Shown here: in pieces, positions 1-10,700 of the stretch
Layout of the letters: each line of letters opens with the position of its first letter
Position numbering within the stretch: position 1 is the first letter of the stretch
NCBI GenBank assembly: GCA_013306675.1
Contig: JABLUY010000050.1
Location: 1-64,000 of the forward strand
Origin: Thraustochytrium sp. TN22
Lineage: Eukaryota > Sar > Bigyra > Thraustochytrida > Thraustochytriidae
Length of the DNA stretch: 64,000 nt
Reading direction: 5' to 3'
Position numbers and translations under genes: made by a program
The notes under the pieces: generated by a model
The model's database searches: none
Told to the model about the DNA's origin: nothing
Seen by the model: only the letters and a program-made list of their open reading frames with translations

Positions 1-2
1 GG

Positions 3-332
3 GAGGCCCTCGGGCCGCGGCACCCGGACGTGGCGGACACGCTCAACAACATGGCCGTCGTGTACAGGAAGCAGGGCCGCTACGAGGATGCGCTGCGGTA
101 CTACGGGGAGGCGCTGGACATCAAGAGGGAGGCCCTCGGGCCGAGGCATCCTTCCGTGGCGACAACGCTCTACAACATGGCGATCATGTACGACTCCCAG
201 GGCCGCTATGGAGAAGCCTTGCCCCTGTGTGAGGAAGCCCACAGTATTTTCACGGAGGCTCTTGGTCCTGCACACCCTTGGACGGCGCGTGCTGGAGGTC
301 AGATGCAGCGCTGCCGCGATCAGATGCGTTGA
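3..332 (+). CDS. Kinesin-light-chain-type TPR protein, C-terminal end (5' truncated by window)
   Basis: The reading frame is open from the window edge to TGA at 330-332, so only the last ~109 residues are visible. They form tandem 42-residue tetratricopeptide units of the kinesin light chain type: each carries the ALGP-x-HP-x-V/T signature followed by TLxNMAxxYxxQGRYxEAL. Two full units and a degenerate third (EALGPAHPWTARAGGQ) are present. Such units form helical hairpins used for protein-protein binding. Repeat proteins of this kind are abundant in protists and the N-terminal domains that would give a function are outside the window. The first start-like codon inside the window (GTG at 30) lies within a repeat and is not a plausible start. 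Confidence 0.8.
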   Translation, partial: EALGPRHPDVADTLNNMAVVYRKQGRYEDALRYYGEALDIKREALGPRHPSVATTLYNMAIMYDSQGRYGEALPLCEEAHSIFTEALGPAHPWTARAGGQMQRCRDQMR

Positions 333-2013
333 CTCGGACTCTTACGACATGAGATGAGGGAGGCGAAGTCTTGAGAGATAGACGAGAGGTGAGATAGAAT
401 ATGTCCTGCGTGTTGCAGCAGATGCTGGTCTTGCTTGACAGTGAACACGATGCGGTCAGCATGGCTTGCAGTTCCTGACGGCAGCTGGCTTCCCAGAGAG
501 ACTCACTCTCTGCAGCTGTCAAGAACGAGCTTGCGTTTTCTACGCTCCTCATCAGCGACGAGGTCCTCTCGACAGCCAGCGCAGTCGCAGCGGTCAAGCT
601 CGTTCGAAGCACGACCCTTCATTGCTCACACCTTCGCCAAAGGTGCTGCACGTCTACCGCGACGCCAGCGACGAGCTCCGCATTGCCGTGGCGCGCTACA
701 CTCTCCCGCGCAGCCGAAGAAGACGCCCGAGCCCGGCGCTTGCGCTGAAAGGACAGCCGGCGCCCGTCCCCAACGCCGCCGCCCATTTCGAGGCACGCGG
801 CAAGATGCACCTCGACGACCAGGTCGTCGCCGCCGCCGCGAGATCGCGAGCGCAGCAGGCTACTCCTTCGAGGCTGATGCAGGCATGAGGGCAAGCGCGG
901 ACTCGTTCTTGTCGAAGAAGCGCGACTGGACGGGGCGGTCGTCGTAGAGTCTGTCGCTAACTCGCTCGTCACGGTTACAATGCGTCACGATCACCTCGGA
1001 GCGTACCGCTTTGTGGACGTCCTCCTCGGCTAGTGTGGGACCTGCCAGCTGCCCCCCGGGCGTGGTAGACCTCGTCGTGCCCGCGTGGCGCACCGGGCCT
1101 CGCGCTCCGGCGGTGCCTGCCTGCACCGTGCATAAGGCACGCCGCCAGATGGGCGCGTTGGCGACCCTGGCGACAGACTACGTCCGCGCTGCTGGCGGAC
1201 AGCCACGCTACGACCGTGGCGTCCGCTTGCTACGGCGCGACCTTCAGCTCGGTCTCTCCTCGGGACTTGGCCTCTTTGCTGGCGGTTTGGGGCGCGCTTC
1301 ATTTTCAAGGCCACCGCCGGCAAGCGCGGCGCAGACCTCTGCGCCTTCGACTTCGAGGCCAAACGCGCGCCGGGCTGCGACCCACCTTTGGCGCACGGCC
1401 GCACCCACAGATCGGGCGGCGAGGGGCTCGTATGCATCGGCTGGCTCGAAGTCACCAACGCGCTGCGGGCGCAGACACATGTGGCCGCCGTCGCCACGGT
1501 GCTAGAAGTCGGCCATTTGCGCCTCCAGGTGCAGCGCCGCGCGGAAGACCGGGGTTGGGCACCTCAGGCTTGTACATGTTCTGCAAACACATCCCACCCA
1601 TCTCGCAACGGGGCCCGATGGTCAGTATTGGGCCAGCGCCGCGCAGCGGGCCGGGCGTGCCAGCAAGACCCAGCGGCATCATCGTTCGCCTTGACCCGTG
1701 ATGCCGGTGCTGTCACACGCGTTGACGCGCTGCCGGTGGATCCAGCCCTCCTGCGATGAGATGCGCGGACTGTCGACGAGCCACGCCACAGGTCGAGAGG
1801 CAAGCAAGTGAGGACTACGCAAGAGAAAGTGAGCTGCAGGCAGTGCTCTTTCCGAAGAAAGGAGCAGCTGGGCACGATTGTCTGGACGTATGTCCAGCTC
1901 TTCAATGGGCGAAAGACAATTCACGGCAAGCATGGTCGACGGCAAGCAGCGAGCGAGCGAGCGAGGCGGGAGCAGAAAAGGGTGTGAGTTGCTTGCGAAA
2001 CGATGCGCGATAG
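333..2013. other. Intergenic, 1.7 kb, no supportable gene
   Basis: Between the TPR gene end and the stop of the carrier gene. Several overlapping open frames of 75-170 codons exist on both strands but are arginine/alanine/serine-rich, mutually overlapping, and show no recognisable domain, as expected by chance in GC-rich DNA. I see no tRNA, repeat array or transposon signature. Confidence 0.5.
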
Positions 2014-3042
2014 TTAGACGCCGCTGTACTTGATGCCCATGATGTCGCTGAAGAAGGGGACGAGGACGGCCATGAGGGCGCCCGAGCCGCCGAGGTGCAT
2101 GGCCTTGAAGCCGAGGCCGGCGTAGAGGCCGCGGATGCCGCTGGAGGCGACGATCTCACGGGCGACGGAAACGTGCTCGGCGATGCCGCCGAGCGAGATG
2201 CCGTGGGCCTTGCGGGTGGGGTCGGAGAAGAGGCGCTTCTGCACGACACTGCGCGTGACGTCGCCGGGGGCGTTGGGGAAGGTGGCGAAGAAGCCGGCGA
2301 GGAAACCGGCGACGAGGGTGGCGACGGACTGCGGGATGCCGGCGTTGAGCATGGGCGGCTCGACGGTGTTCTTCCACCACTGCAGGGTGGCAAAGAAGGT
2401 GCCGGTCCAGAAGCACTGGCGCCACTGCATGCCGGCCCAGCCGACGTAGAGGCCGTTGATGCCGCGGGTCTTGTACATCTCCTGGATGAAGATGCGGGAG
2501 TTGTTCTTGTACTTGTTGTCGACATCGAGCTGCATGGCGATCTTGGCGACCTCGAGGGGGCTGATCATGAGGATCTCGGGCACGGTGGCGAGCGCGCCGG
2601 CGATGGCCTTCTGGCCGACGCTGCAGTCCTTGGGGCCCTTGCCGTGCAGCTGGTTGCACAGAATGGGGAAGAAGAAGAACTTGGACACGCGCATGACAGT
2701 GGACTTGGCGATCTCCGGCAGGACGCCCTTGGACACGAAGCCGCGCACGCCGAACTTCTGGTAGTACGCCACGACGCTGAAGGGCTCCTTGGACCCTGCC
2801 GAGGCCATGGTGAGGGCGCGCATCACGTCCACGGGGTACATGATGACGGCCGTCGCCACGGCGGCGCTCGTCAGCGGCGCCAGCGTCGACGCGGCGCTCT
2901 GCGCGGAGTACGCGCGCACGCCGCCGGGCACCGCGGGCGCCGCGCCGGCCCGCGGCAGCGCGGCCCGCGCGGGCTCGGGCGCCTGCGCCTGCTGCCTGCA
3001 CGCGGCCAGGCGCGCCGCCACCATCTCCTTGAGTTCAAACAT
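2014..3042 (-). CDS. Mitochondrial carrier family (SLC25) protein
   Basis: A 342-residue protein with the threefold repeat of mitochondrial inner-membrane solute carriers. The three PX[DE]XX[KR] signatures are intact: PVDVMR near residue 70, PLEVAK near 163 and PGDVTR near 264. Each sits at the end of an odd-numbered transmembrane helix, and the total length matches the family plus a ~50-residue basic N-terminal extension that could be a presequence. The substrate cannot be named from the sequence; the second half of each repeat (ING-LY-GW, IRGLYAGLGF) is typical. The ATG at 3040-3042 is the only reasonable start and is followed by a GC-extreme upstream region shared with the divergent RRP42 gene. 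No intron is needed. Confidence 0.85.
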   Translation of the reverse strand: MFELKEMVAARLAACRQQAQAPEPARAALPRAGAAPAVPGGVRAYSAQSAASTLAPLTSAAVATAVIMYPVDVMRALTMASAGSKEPFSVVAYYQKFGVRGFVSKGVLPEIAKSTVMRVSKFFFFPILCNQLHGKGPKDCSVGQKAIAGALATVPEILMISPLEVAKIAMQLDVDNKYKNNSRIFIQEMYKTRGINGLYVGWAGMQWRQCFWTGTFFATLQWWKNTVEPPMLNAGIPQSVATLVAGFLAGFFATFPNAPGDVTRSVVQKRLFSDPTRKAHGISLGGIAEHVSVAREIVASSGIRGLYAGLGFKAMHLGGSGALMAVLVPFFSDIMGIKYSGV

Positions 3043-4364
3043 GGCCGCGCCGAGGGCCTCGCGGGCGGCGCCGAGGCGGTCGCGGCTCGGGCTGCCGCTG
3101 CGCGACGCGGCGGGGGGGAGGGAGGGGCTGGCTCGGGCTGCGCGCGCGGGCTCGGGCTTTGCCGCGGCTTGGCTTTGCAGCCTGCGGCATGCCTGCCTCC
3201 ATCCTCCTGTTAGCTTCGCAAACGTAGCGAAAGGTTACACCGCGCCGGGGGGAATTGCGCGGCTCCTGCGGCGCCGCCGGCGGCCGCCGCGGCGCGCGCG
3301 GCGGCCGCCGCGGGGCGCGGGCGCCGGCCCGGGCCCGCGCGCCGGCCGCCGCGCCGCGCCGGCCCGCGCGCGCGCCGCCGCGCGCGCCGCGCCGCGAGCC
3401 CGCGCGGGCCTGGCCCGCGCGCGCCGGGGGATCTGCGCGCGCAGGCGCGCGCAGACGCGCGCCGTGCCCCCCTCAGTCCTCCCCCGGCCGGGGCGGAGGC
3501 AGGGCGCGCCGCGGGGGGGCACCGCGGCGGAAGCGGCCTGGGGATCGGGACCGAGCGCGGGGATTCGCCGAGACCTGCGCATCGACACCTACTACGGGGT
3601 GGACAGGCTCGGGCACTCAGACTGCGGCAAGGAGCTCGGATCAGGAGGTAGGGACTGGGCGGCGGCGCGCGAGGCGCTGGGTTGCGTGCTTGCGTTGCCA
3701 TCCAGCCGCTCGCTTCCCAGCACGCGAGGCGATGGTGTTGCCTTGCTGCCGGTCCGTGCCTGCAGGAGTGTAATGCGCTATACAGCGGTCGCAATCAGTT
3801 CACCAACTTGAAGACGAGCCTGATGAGGCCGGGCGACTCGGACTTGACACTCATCATCACTAGCAGCAGCACAGTGACCCGGCTCGCTGTGGCTCTGATG
3901 TGTCACTGGCACTGGCAGGCTGTGGCACGGCACGCAGGTTCAAGTTGAAGTTGGCCCCGCAGAACCTGCGGTTCACTCACATCAATCTTGCTCGTGTTGG
4001 ATGCGCGTGAACGGCGTCCAATGCTAACTTAGCCTCTCTTGAGCTCGGCGAGCAGGGGAAAGATGCCCCCCTCGGAGTCCAAGGAGCTCTCTCTGTGCAG
4101 TGCAGGCAGGCAGGCAGGCAGGCAGGCAGGCGGCGCGCTCGGCGTGCGGACCGTGTGCGGAGCGGAGCGCGGAGTCGCGGACCGGGTCGCGGACCGCCTA
4201 TTTGCCCAAAGCGTCCGCGGGAGAGGCGGCCGAAGGGGTGCATGGGGCAGGGCGACCACCCGGCCACCGATGACTCGGAGGACGACTCGCGCTCAAACGT
4301 CAGGCAGAAGTTGGAGCAGAGCGGCGCAGCGGCTGGCGCGCGCGGTCGCGGCGCGGCGGAGAAA
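3043..4364. other. Divergent intergenic region with GC-extreme block
   Basis: The space between the carrier (-) and RRP42 (+) starts. Positions about 3240-3440 are almost pure G+C made of CGCG/GCCGGC-type alternations. A (GCAG)n microsatellite lies at 4102-4131, a CACTGGCAG motif at 3910-3918 and a CAAGTTGAAGTT motif at 3941-3952. I see no gene; the open frames here are low-complexity Arg/Ala translations. Confidence 0.5.
4102..4131. repeat. (GCAG)n microsatellite
   Basis: About seven tandem GCAG units upstream of the RRP42 start. It would translate as a QAGR-type repeat only if the reading frame were extended upstream, which I judge unlikely. Confidence 0.8.
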
Positions 4365-5213
4365 ATGCCGCAGGTGGGCGCGGGCGAGCGCGTGTTCGTG
4401 GCGGCCGGCGCGCAGCAGGGCGTGCGCAACGACGGGCGCGGCGCGCTGGACCTGCGGCACCTGGTGCTGCGGCGCGGCGTGGTGGACTTCGCGAACGGGT
4501 CGGCCCTGCTGGAGCGCGCCTTCACGAGCGCGCAGGTGCTGGCGTGCGTGAAGCTGGAGGTGGTGGACCTGGAGGACGCGCGCGCCAAGGACGCCAAGCG
4601 GACCAGGTTCGATGTGTCCGTGGACTGCACGGCCGTGGAGGCCCGCGAGGAGGACGCGGCGCTGCGCAGGATGCGCGACTACGCGCGGTACCTGAGCGAG
4701 CTGCTGGAGGAGCAGCTCGCGGAGATGCTGCGCGACTGCGAGCACGTGCTGGACGTGGTGCCGGACAAGTTTGTGTGGTTTGTGAACCTGGACGTGGTGG
4801 TCCTGGGCAGCGACGGCAACCTGCCGGACCTCATCTCGCTGGCGGCCTACGCGGCGCTCACGGACGCGCGCATGCCGGCCACGGAGCTTGTGGAGGCGGA
4901 GGGCGGCGCCAAGGACTTCCAGGTCGACTCGGACCCGCAGCAGGCGGTGCCGCTGCCTCGCGAGCTGCTGGACCGCGTGCCGATCCGCGTCTCGCTCTGT
5001 CGCATCGCGGGCACCATGCTTGCCGACGTCTCTGAGGAGGAGGACCTCTGCGCGGAGCTGGCTCTATCTGTTTTGGTGGACCGCCGCGGCGCAATCTGCG
5101 GCTCTCAGGTGGACCGCGCGGGCCGCCTGCCGCTTGTGGAGCTCGGCCAGCATTTGGGCACGGCCTGTCAGATCGGCGCAGAGCTCTTCAAGCTGTTGGA
5201 CTCCAACCTTTGA
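4365..5213 (+). CDS. RRP42: Exosome complex component RRP42 (RNase PH-like, EXOSC7)
   Basis: A 282-residue RNase PH-fold subunit of the RNA exosome core ring, which processes and degrades RNA 3' to 5' in nucleus and cytoplasm. The start MPQVGAGERVFVAAG followed by VRNDGRGALDLRH matches the N terminus of RRP42 (the xxR-x-DGR motif). The FVDCTA-like segment (FDVSVDCTA), the VWFVNLDVVVLGSDGN segment and the C-terminal AICGSQVDRAG region follow in family order. Length agrees with the ~290-residue human protein. The ATG at 4365 is preferred over an in-frame ATG at 4242 because homology begins there; the upstream start would add 41 polar residues. It ends 676 bp from the convergent NIPA-like gene. 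Confidence 0.88.
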   Translation: MPQVGAGERVFVAAGAQQGVRNDGRGALDLRHLVLRRGVVDFANGSALLERAFTSAQVLACVKLEVVDLEDARAKDAKRTRFDVSVDCTAVEAREEDAALRRMRDYARYLSELLEEQLAEMLRDCEHVLDVVPDKFVWFVNLDVVVLGSDGNLPDLISLAAYAALTDARMPATELVEAEGGAKDFQVDSDPQQAVPLPRELLDRVPIRVSLCRIAGTMLADVSEEEDLCAELALSVLVDRRGAICGSQVDRAGRLPLVELGQHLGTACQIGAELFKLLDSNL

Positions 5214-5889
5214 CAGCCTGATGGTGGGGCGAGCGCGAAGGAGCGAGCGCGAAGGAGCGAGCGAGTCAGAGAGACTGACTGTGTCCATGTATGTTACGAA
5301 CTGCGTTGGTAGGATCCTGCATGAAAAGAAGAGTACGAATGCTTCATTGTCTGTTGTTGCGTGCTTTGCAAACTATCCTCACGATGGCCGCTCTTCATAG
5401 CAGCAGCATCGTGCTTGGAAGGGACGGCACCCGGCTACAAGTTTGCTTGCTCTAACTTGACCGCGTCTCGTAATCCTGTGACTGCGCCTTGCGAGTTCTG
5501 CTCTTCAGTCCACGACGACCAGAAGGCATCCATTCATTCATTCATTCATTCATTCATTCATCCATCCATTGATGTGAAGTGATTTTTCTTCTTTCTTTTT
5601 TTTCTTCCTCACAGAGAGTCAGCTTCCTGCACGCGCAAAAACAAAAGGCTGCCACGCAGGCAATACACACACAGGTCAGCGCAGGCAGCAGGGACTGAGC
5701 GAGGCTCACCGCAAAAGGCGAGAGCACAACTACGTGAACTACATACGACGTGCCTGTCATACACTGGAGCGCTCGAGCGGAGTTGATCGTACAGCACAGC
5801 ACAGCGCGGGCCATGGCCTCTCGCCATGGCGCAACGCGCCCATCATCAACGTTCCCCCCCCCCCCCCCGGGCGATTGGTCCACAACAGG
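5214..5889. other. Convergent 3' region with microsatellites
   Basis: The region between the RRP42 stop and the NIPA-like stop holds a (CATT)n run at 5530-5570, a T/C-rich tract at about 5582-5610, and a run of 15 C at 5854-5868. The C run lies just beyond the NIPA-like stop codon, so it would read as poly-G in that transcript's 3' end. No gene is visible. Confidence 0.55.
5530..5570. repeat. (CATT)n microsatellite
   Basis: About ten CATT/CATC units in tandem in the 3' region of RRP42. Confidence 0.9.
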
Positions 5890-7707
5890 TCACCGGCGCG
5901 CGTGATCGCGACCGGGGTTGGCATCGGCGCCGCCGGTCGCCTTCTTGTTCTCCTCCTCGTCCTCGTCGTCCTGGTCGTCGTCCTGGTCGTCGTTCTCGCG
6001 CTGCCGAACATCTTCGGCGGCAGCGTCCGGATCCCCGACCGACGAGGAGTCGTCGTCATCGACGAGGGCATCGAGGCCGACAGCCGGAGCGGCGACGTTG
6101 CGGCGGCTAAAGCCGGCAGAGCTGAGGAAGCCCTCGACAGTGGCGAAGCTGGAGCTCTTCTCCGTGCGGCGCGGGCTGTCGGCCGAGACCTCGTCGCCGT
6201 CGTTGTCCTCCTCGAAGGCGCGGCGCCAGCCGCTCAAGAAGCCGCGGCGGCGGGGCTCGCCCGACGGAGAGGTGAGCGCGGCGGCCTTGGCCGGGTCGTC
6301 CTCCGCGGCGAGCGAGCGCGGCGTGTTGAGGCGCGTGGGCACGGAGCTGCGACGGCGGCGCTCGTCGAACGAGGCTGCGCCGCGCGTGTCGAGCGCTTCG
6401 CTCGTGTTGACGCGCTGCAAGAAGGAGCCGACGCGCTCGAGGTTCGCCTCGACCTCGCTGAGCAAGAACTCGAGCGGGATCCAGCGGCCGGTGACGGCGC
6501 CGTAAGGGGAGAGGCTGTTGAACTCCTGGTAGCGGCGAAAGGACTCGCGGCGCGTCTCGTCAAGCACCTGCTCGCTGAGTGTGGCGACGCTGGTCGTGCG
6601 CGGCATGGTGCCGCCCTGCGACTCGACGTCGTCCGAGCTGGCGGTGGACTCAACGCCGCCGAGCCCCTGGCTCTCAGCCTCCAACATGAGGAGCTCCTCG
6701 GGCGAGCGGCTCTTGTGCCTGGCAAGGCCCAGCACGCCGATGAGCAGCACGAGCACGCCGATGGGGAAAAAGATGGTCTGCAACGTGTTGAAGTTGCGGA
6801 ACTCGCCAAAGTACGAGGCGCCGGCGATGATGGTGAAGGTGACGAATACGGACTGGAAGACCGGCACGATGACGACGGCGTCAAATTCGCTGAGGCCCAC
6901 GGCGAGCCAGTGAATCTGGCCAAAGATGGCCAGGAACATGGCGAGGATGATGAGGTAGGTGGCGAAGTTGGCGAACTCGTTGTTGCCGCGCACCGTGGAC
7001 TTGAGAATTTCGATCGTGCTCTTGGCGAAGAGCACGGACTGCGCGCCAATGAGGCCCGAGAGCAGCGCGCAGAGCAGCGGCAGCACCGCGGCGCGGCGGC
7101 GGAAGGAGGCCGTCTCGGTCTTCTCGTTGAGGCGCATCGCCGCCAGGCGGTTCCGCAGCAGGCGGATGAGTCCGTAGACCACGACGATGAGACTGCCGAC
7201 CAAGACGGCGTAGGCGATGAACTCCTTGCGCCTGTACAGGCACCTGAGCGACTCGAGCGTGTAGCACTGGTTGCTCTTGTCCGCGAAGGCGGCGATGAGA
7301 ACGATGCCCACGATGATGGCCATCGTGGAGACCATGTCGAGGCGCGTGATGGTCTCGCCCAGCCAGTAGTGCGCGAAGAAGAGGTTCGCCACCATGGTGA
7401 AGCCGCCCACGGGCGTGATGAGACTCTGCGCCGCGAACCCGAGCGCCGCGAAGTCCATGACGGCGCCCAGCACCACGCCCAGCAGGCCGAGCAGCCACAA
7501 GGGCTGCTTCGCGTACGGCCTCGACAGGCCCCTGATGACCTCCTTGATCATGCTGTACTTTTGCGTGTTGACGCCGAAGTTGCTCAGCACCGACCCCAGG
7601 ATGCTGATGATCACGCCCACGAACCACAGGCTCGAGTCCTCATCCTCGCTGCCGCACTGCTCCTGCGGCGGCAGGCAGAACTCGTCCAGCCCCAGCGTCG
7701 CGTTCAT
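5890..7707 (-). CDS. NIPA-like magnesium transporter (DMT superfamily) with long C-terminal tail
   Basis: A 605-residue membrane protein. Residues ~25-370 contain about nine hydrophobic helices matching the NIPA family (drug/metabolite transporter superfamily, Mg2+ transport): SLWFVGVIISILGSVLSNFG opens TM1, and the family-typical ALGFAAQSLITPVGG and GAQSVLFAKSTIEIL segments are present, as is FFPIGVLVLLIGV near the end of the membrane domain. The remaining ~230 residues are a soluble, Ser/Arg/Asp-rich tail ending in an acidic stretch; typical NIPA proteins stop at ~330-400 residues, so the tail is unusual. A single ATG at 7705-7707 fits. AGCTAGCT-type repeats lie 30-130 bp upstream. Ion specificity is inferred from the family only. 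Confidence 0.87.
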   Translation of the reverse strand: MNATLGLDEFCLPPQEQCGSEDEDSSLWFVGVIISILGSVLSNFGVNTQKYSMIKEVIRGLSRPYAKQPLWLLGLLGVVLGAVMDFAALGFAAQSLITPVGGFTMVANLFFAHYWLGETITRLDMVSTMAIIVGIVLIAAFADKSNQCYTLESLRCLYRRKEFIAYAVLVGSLIVVVYGLIRLLRNRLAAMRLNEKTETASFRRRAAVLPLLCALLSGLIGAQSVLFAKSTIEILKSTVRGNNEFANFATYLIILAMFLAIFGQIHWLAVGLSEFDAVVIVPVFQSVFVTFTIIAGASYFGEFRNFNTLQTIFFPIGVLVLLIGVLGLARHKSRSPEELLMLEAESQGLGGVESTASSDDVESQGGTMPRTTSVATLSEQVLDETRRESFRRYQEFNSLSPYGAVTGRWIPLEFLLSEVEANLERVGSFLQRVNTSEALDTRGAASFDERRRRSSVPTRLNTPRSLAAEDDPAKAAALTSPSGEPRRRGFLSGWRRAFEEDNDGDEVSADSPRRTEKSSSFATVEGFLSSAGFSRRNVAAPAVGLDALVDDDDSSSVGDPDAAAEDVRQRENDDQDDDQDDEDEEENKKATGGADANPGRDHARR

Positions 7708-10700
7708 GCTCGCGCCGGCGCCTGCGTTTGCGCCTCTGGAGCTAGCTACGAGCTAGCGAGCTAGCTGGCTGGCGGAACACGCGCGAGGTACGGCGAGGAG
7801 TACCTGCTGCCGCCGCTTGGGCTGCGCCAGCTAGCTACCCACCCCGCGCTCCCCAGGCCGCGGCCGCGCCGCGAGGGGCTGCGACGCCGCGACGCTCGCC
7901 GCGCGACCGCGCCGCCGCGCGACCAGGCCCGTCCGTCTGCGCAGTGCGCGCGTCCGCGCGGCCGGCCGGGTGGGCAGCGCGGCGCGTGAAACGCTATGCG
8001 CGCCTCCGGGTGCACGCCGCCGCGGATGCCCGCACGCCGGGCCGCCGCCGCGAAGCCCGCGCCGGGCGAGAGAGAGCGCGCGAGCGAGCGCGCGCGAGCG
8101 AGCGCGCTCTTGCGCGCTCTTGCGCGCGAGGCCCGCCTGCGTGGCGGCCGGCGGACTTGGGTGAATGAATGGATGACGGCAGCCGAGATGAGCTGAGCGG
8201 AGCTGAGATGGAGGGATGTTTGAACGCGGCGCGCGCGCCCCGCGGCGCCCGCGACGGAGGCAGGAAGCAAGAGGCGCGGCGAGGGACGACAGGCCCGCGC
8301 GGCGAGCGGGCGGCGGCGCGGCGAGCGAGCGCGCGCGCGCGAGCCGAGCAGCGCAGCGCAGTCGGGAGCGCGACCGCGGAGCGAGTTGGAGACCTGGCCA
8401 GCCTCAGGCAGGCGCCGACCGCGGTGCTGCGCTGCACAACAAAGTTTGTTGTTCAAACTTTACAAAGAAAACACGCTCACTGAGGCAGAGTCGCTGTATG
8501 CGTAGACAGACAGACAGACAGGCGGCGTGAAGTCGAGGTGGACAAGTCGTACAAGGAGGACGAGCACGACTCGGAGGAGAGGGCGGGCAGCGAGGGCGAA
8601 GACGCAGCGCAGCGCAGAGCCTGCCTTCACAGCCAGTGCCTTGCGCCGGAGCTGCGCCTCGCATCTCCAGCGAGCTAGCTAAGGCGATCGACGCGCAGCG
8701 GGACGCACGGCAGGGCGACGCGCGGCCGAGGGCGGGCGGGCGGGCTGGGCTGGGCCGACCACGAGCTCCCGGACGGGACCGAGCGAGGCATCATTCACAG
8801 CTCGGACAGGCAGGCAGAGGAGAAGCGGCGCGAGCTTGGGCCTGGCAGCCTGCAGTGCCAGTGGCCGCGCGGGCCCAGCCTGCCAGGGGCAGGGGGCCGA
8901 ATTACGCCGAAGGAAATCAGCAGCGACCATCACCAGAGCGCGCGCTCCGTCCGGGTCACGGCGGTGCACAGGGGAGGGACGGGACGAGCGTGGCGCGCCG
9001 AGGGCTCATTCGACGGGCCGTGTCGAAGCGCCGTCGAGTCCCGGGGCAGGGAGGCTAGCTGGTACGCCCAGGCAAGCACCGTGACGCGGTCTCGCCATCG
9101 ATCTCGTCTCGTCTCGCGCGGTGCACAGCCGCTCGCCTCGCGCCCGGCGCGCCGCGCGCGCTCTTCCGCCGGGAAGTTTCGCCCGCAGGTCTGCCTTGTG
9201 GCGTGCCAGGCTGCCAGCCTGAGCAGCTTGGCAGCGTCGGCATGGTCAGCCTGACCGTGCGACATGACAGCGTCGGCGCCGGCATCAGGCCCTCCCTGAT
9301 GACAGGCTCGAGTCAGGCTTGAGCCACCATGGCCACTGCCAGTGAGTCACTGCGTCAGGCGCTCGTGCCCGCCCACGTGCGCACGACACAAGCTTTCACT
9401 CGAGTCGATGCTCGCGTCATGGTCGCCGCTCATGATGGCGTCGCGGAGCGGGACTGGCGCGAGGCGGACATTGGTGGCATCCACCGGACACCAGCCAGCG
9501 AGTCGCCGCGGGGCCCAGCCCAGCCCGACAGGCGCCGCGGCGACGCGCGACGCGCGACGGGCTGCGTCTTGTCTCTTGATTGCTGCCTTGCATCGGTCGC
9601 ACTGGCATTTGCAAAGGCAAAAGGCTTAGCCTAACTTTACTGGAAGGCATTGCATTGCAAGGCAGCGCATCATGATGGCGCGCGTGGCGAGAGGAGGTAC
9701 CCCTTGGACCGAGCTGGCTTGCGTCGCTGGCCGCGCCGAGGAGTGCCGCAGCGCGGCCGTCAGCACCGAGACCGCGGCCCGCGTGCGGCGTGAGCTTGGA
9801 CTTGCCTCCGACCGGGCTCCAAGGCTGGCTGCGTGGCTTGGGCCTGGACTCCTCCTTCCAGCAGCGATCGAAGAAGCCGAGAGCTTGGAGCGCGGCACAC
9901 TGGTTATTACCTTTTCATTCGGCTCCTCCTGCGTCTTGTCATTGCACGCGCCGCCGGCCGCCGCCGTGGCCCGCGAGGCGGGCGAGCGCGAGCGGGCCGC
10001 CGCCGCAGCCAGGTTATGGTTAGTTCGTTGGCGTCAGCAGGGCCAAGCTACTACAACCTTTAAGCTTCTGCGCGCACTTCCAGCGCGCACTTGCACTGCA
10101 GTGTCGCACCACGCAATCCAAGTCGCCGCGGAGTTGATTACATTTGGTTTATATGCCCCCTTCAGAGCCAAACGAAGAGTGGTGTACGAATTAAAAGGCG
10201 GTACCTTAGTATCATACTACTGATCGATAGTAGTCCATGCCTTGGAAGCTGGTAGCGCCAAGGTGACCCGCCGCGTCGATCGCTTCCTGCTCGCGCACAG
10301 CGACCCGTCGCAGCCAGCCAGCTCGGCCCAGGCCGCCTCGCGGCGCGTGCGACGCAGCCTCGGCACGGGCGGCGCGACGCCCGAGCGGCGCGCGCCCGAG
10401 CGGCGCGCAGTCCACGCGCAGCCCGCGCTTCAAGCCGCGCTTGCCTGCTTGCCTTCGTACAGTCAGGACCCGCATGGCAGGCAACGACATTGTCCATCCA
10501 TTCCTGCATCCATCAACCTGCTCGCGCCCGCGCAGCTCGAGTCGAGCGACCAGCCCAGCGCGCGAAACGGCGCCCCGCTGCCGCGCGCGGGCGTTCCTCG
10601 GTCGACGCGAGGCGAGGCGAGGCGAGGCGGGGCGGGCAACACGTGCAGGAGCACGAGGACGCGTCCCCCGCGGCGCAGCGCCGCCAGACCCGAGCCCCGC

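Noticed and set aside
8484-8670. Acidic protein-like frame (EVDKSYKEDEHDSEE)
   Set aside because: No ATG, stops on both sides, and no splice sites that join it to anything convincing.
9672-10223. 183-codon open frame on the plus strand
   Set aside because: Its less biased end coincides with an AT-richer patch, but no domain, splice partner or coding-like pattern was found.
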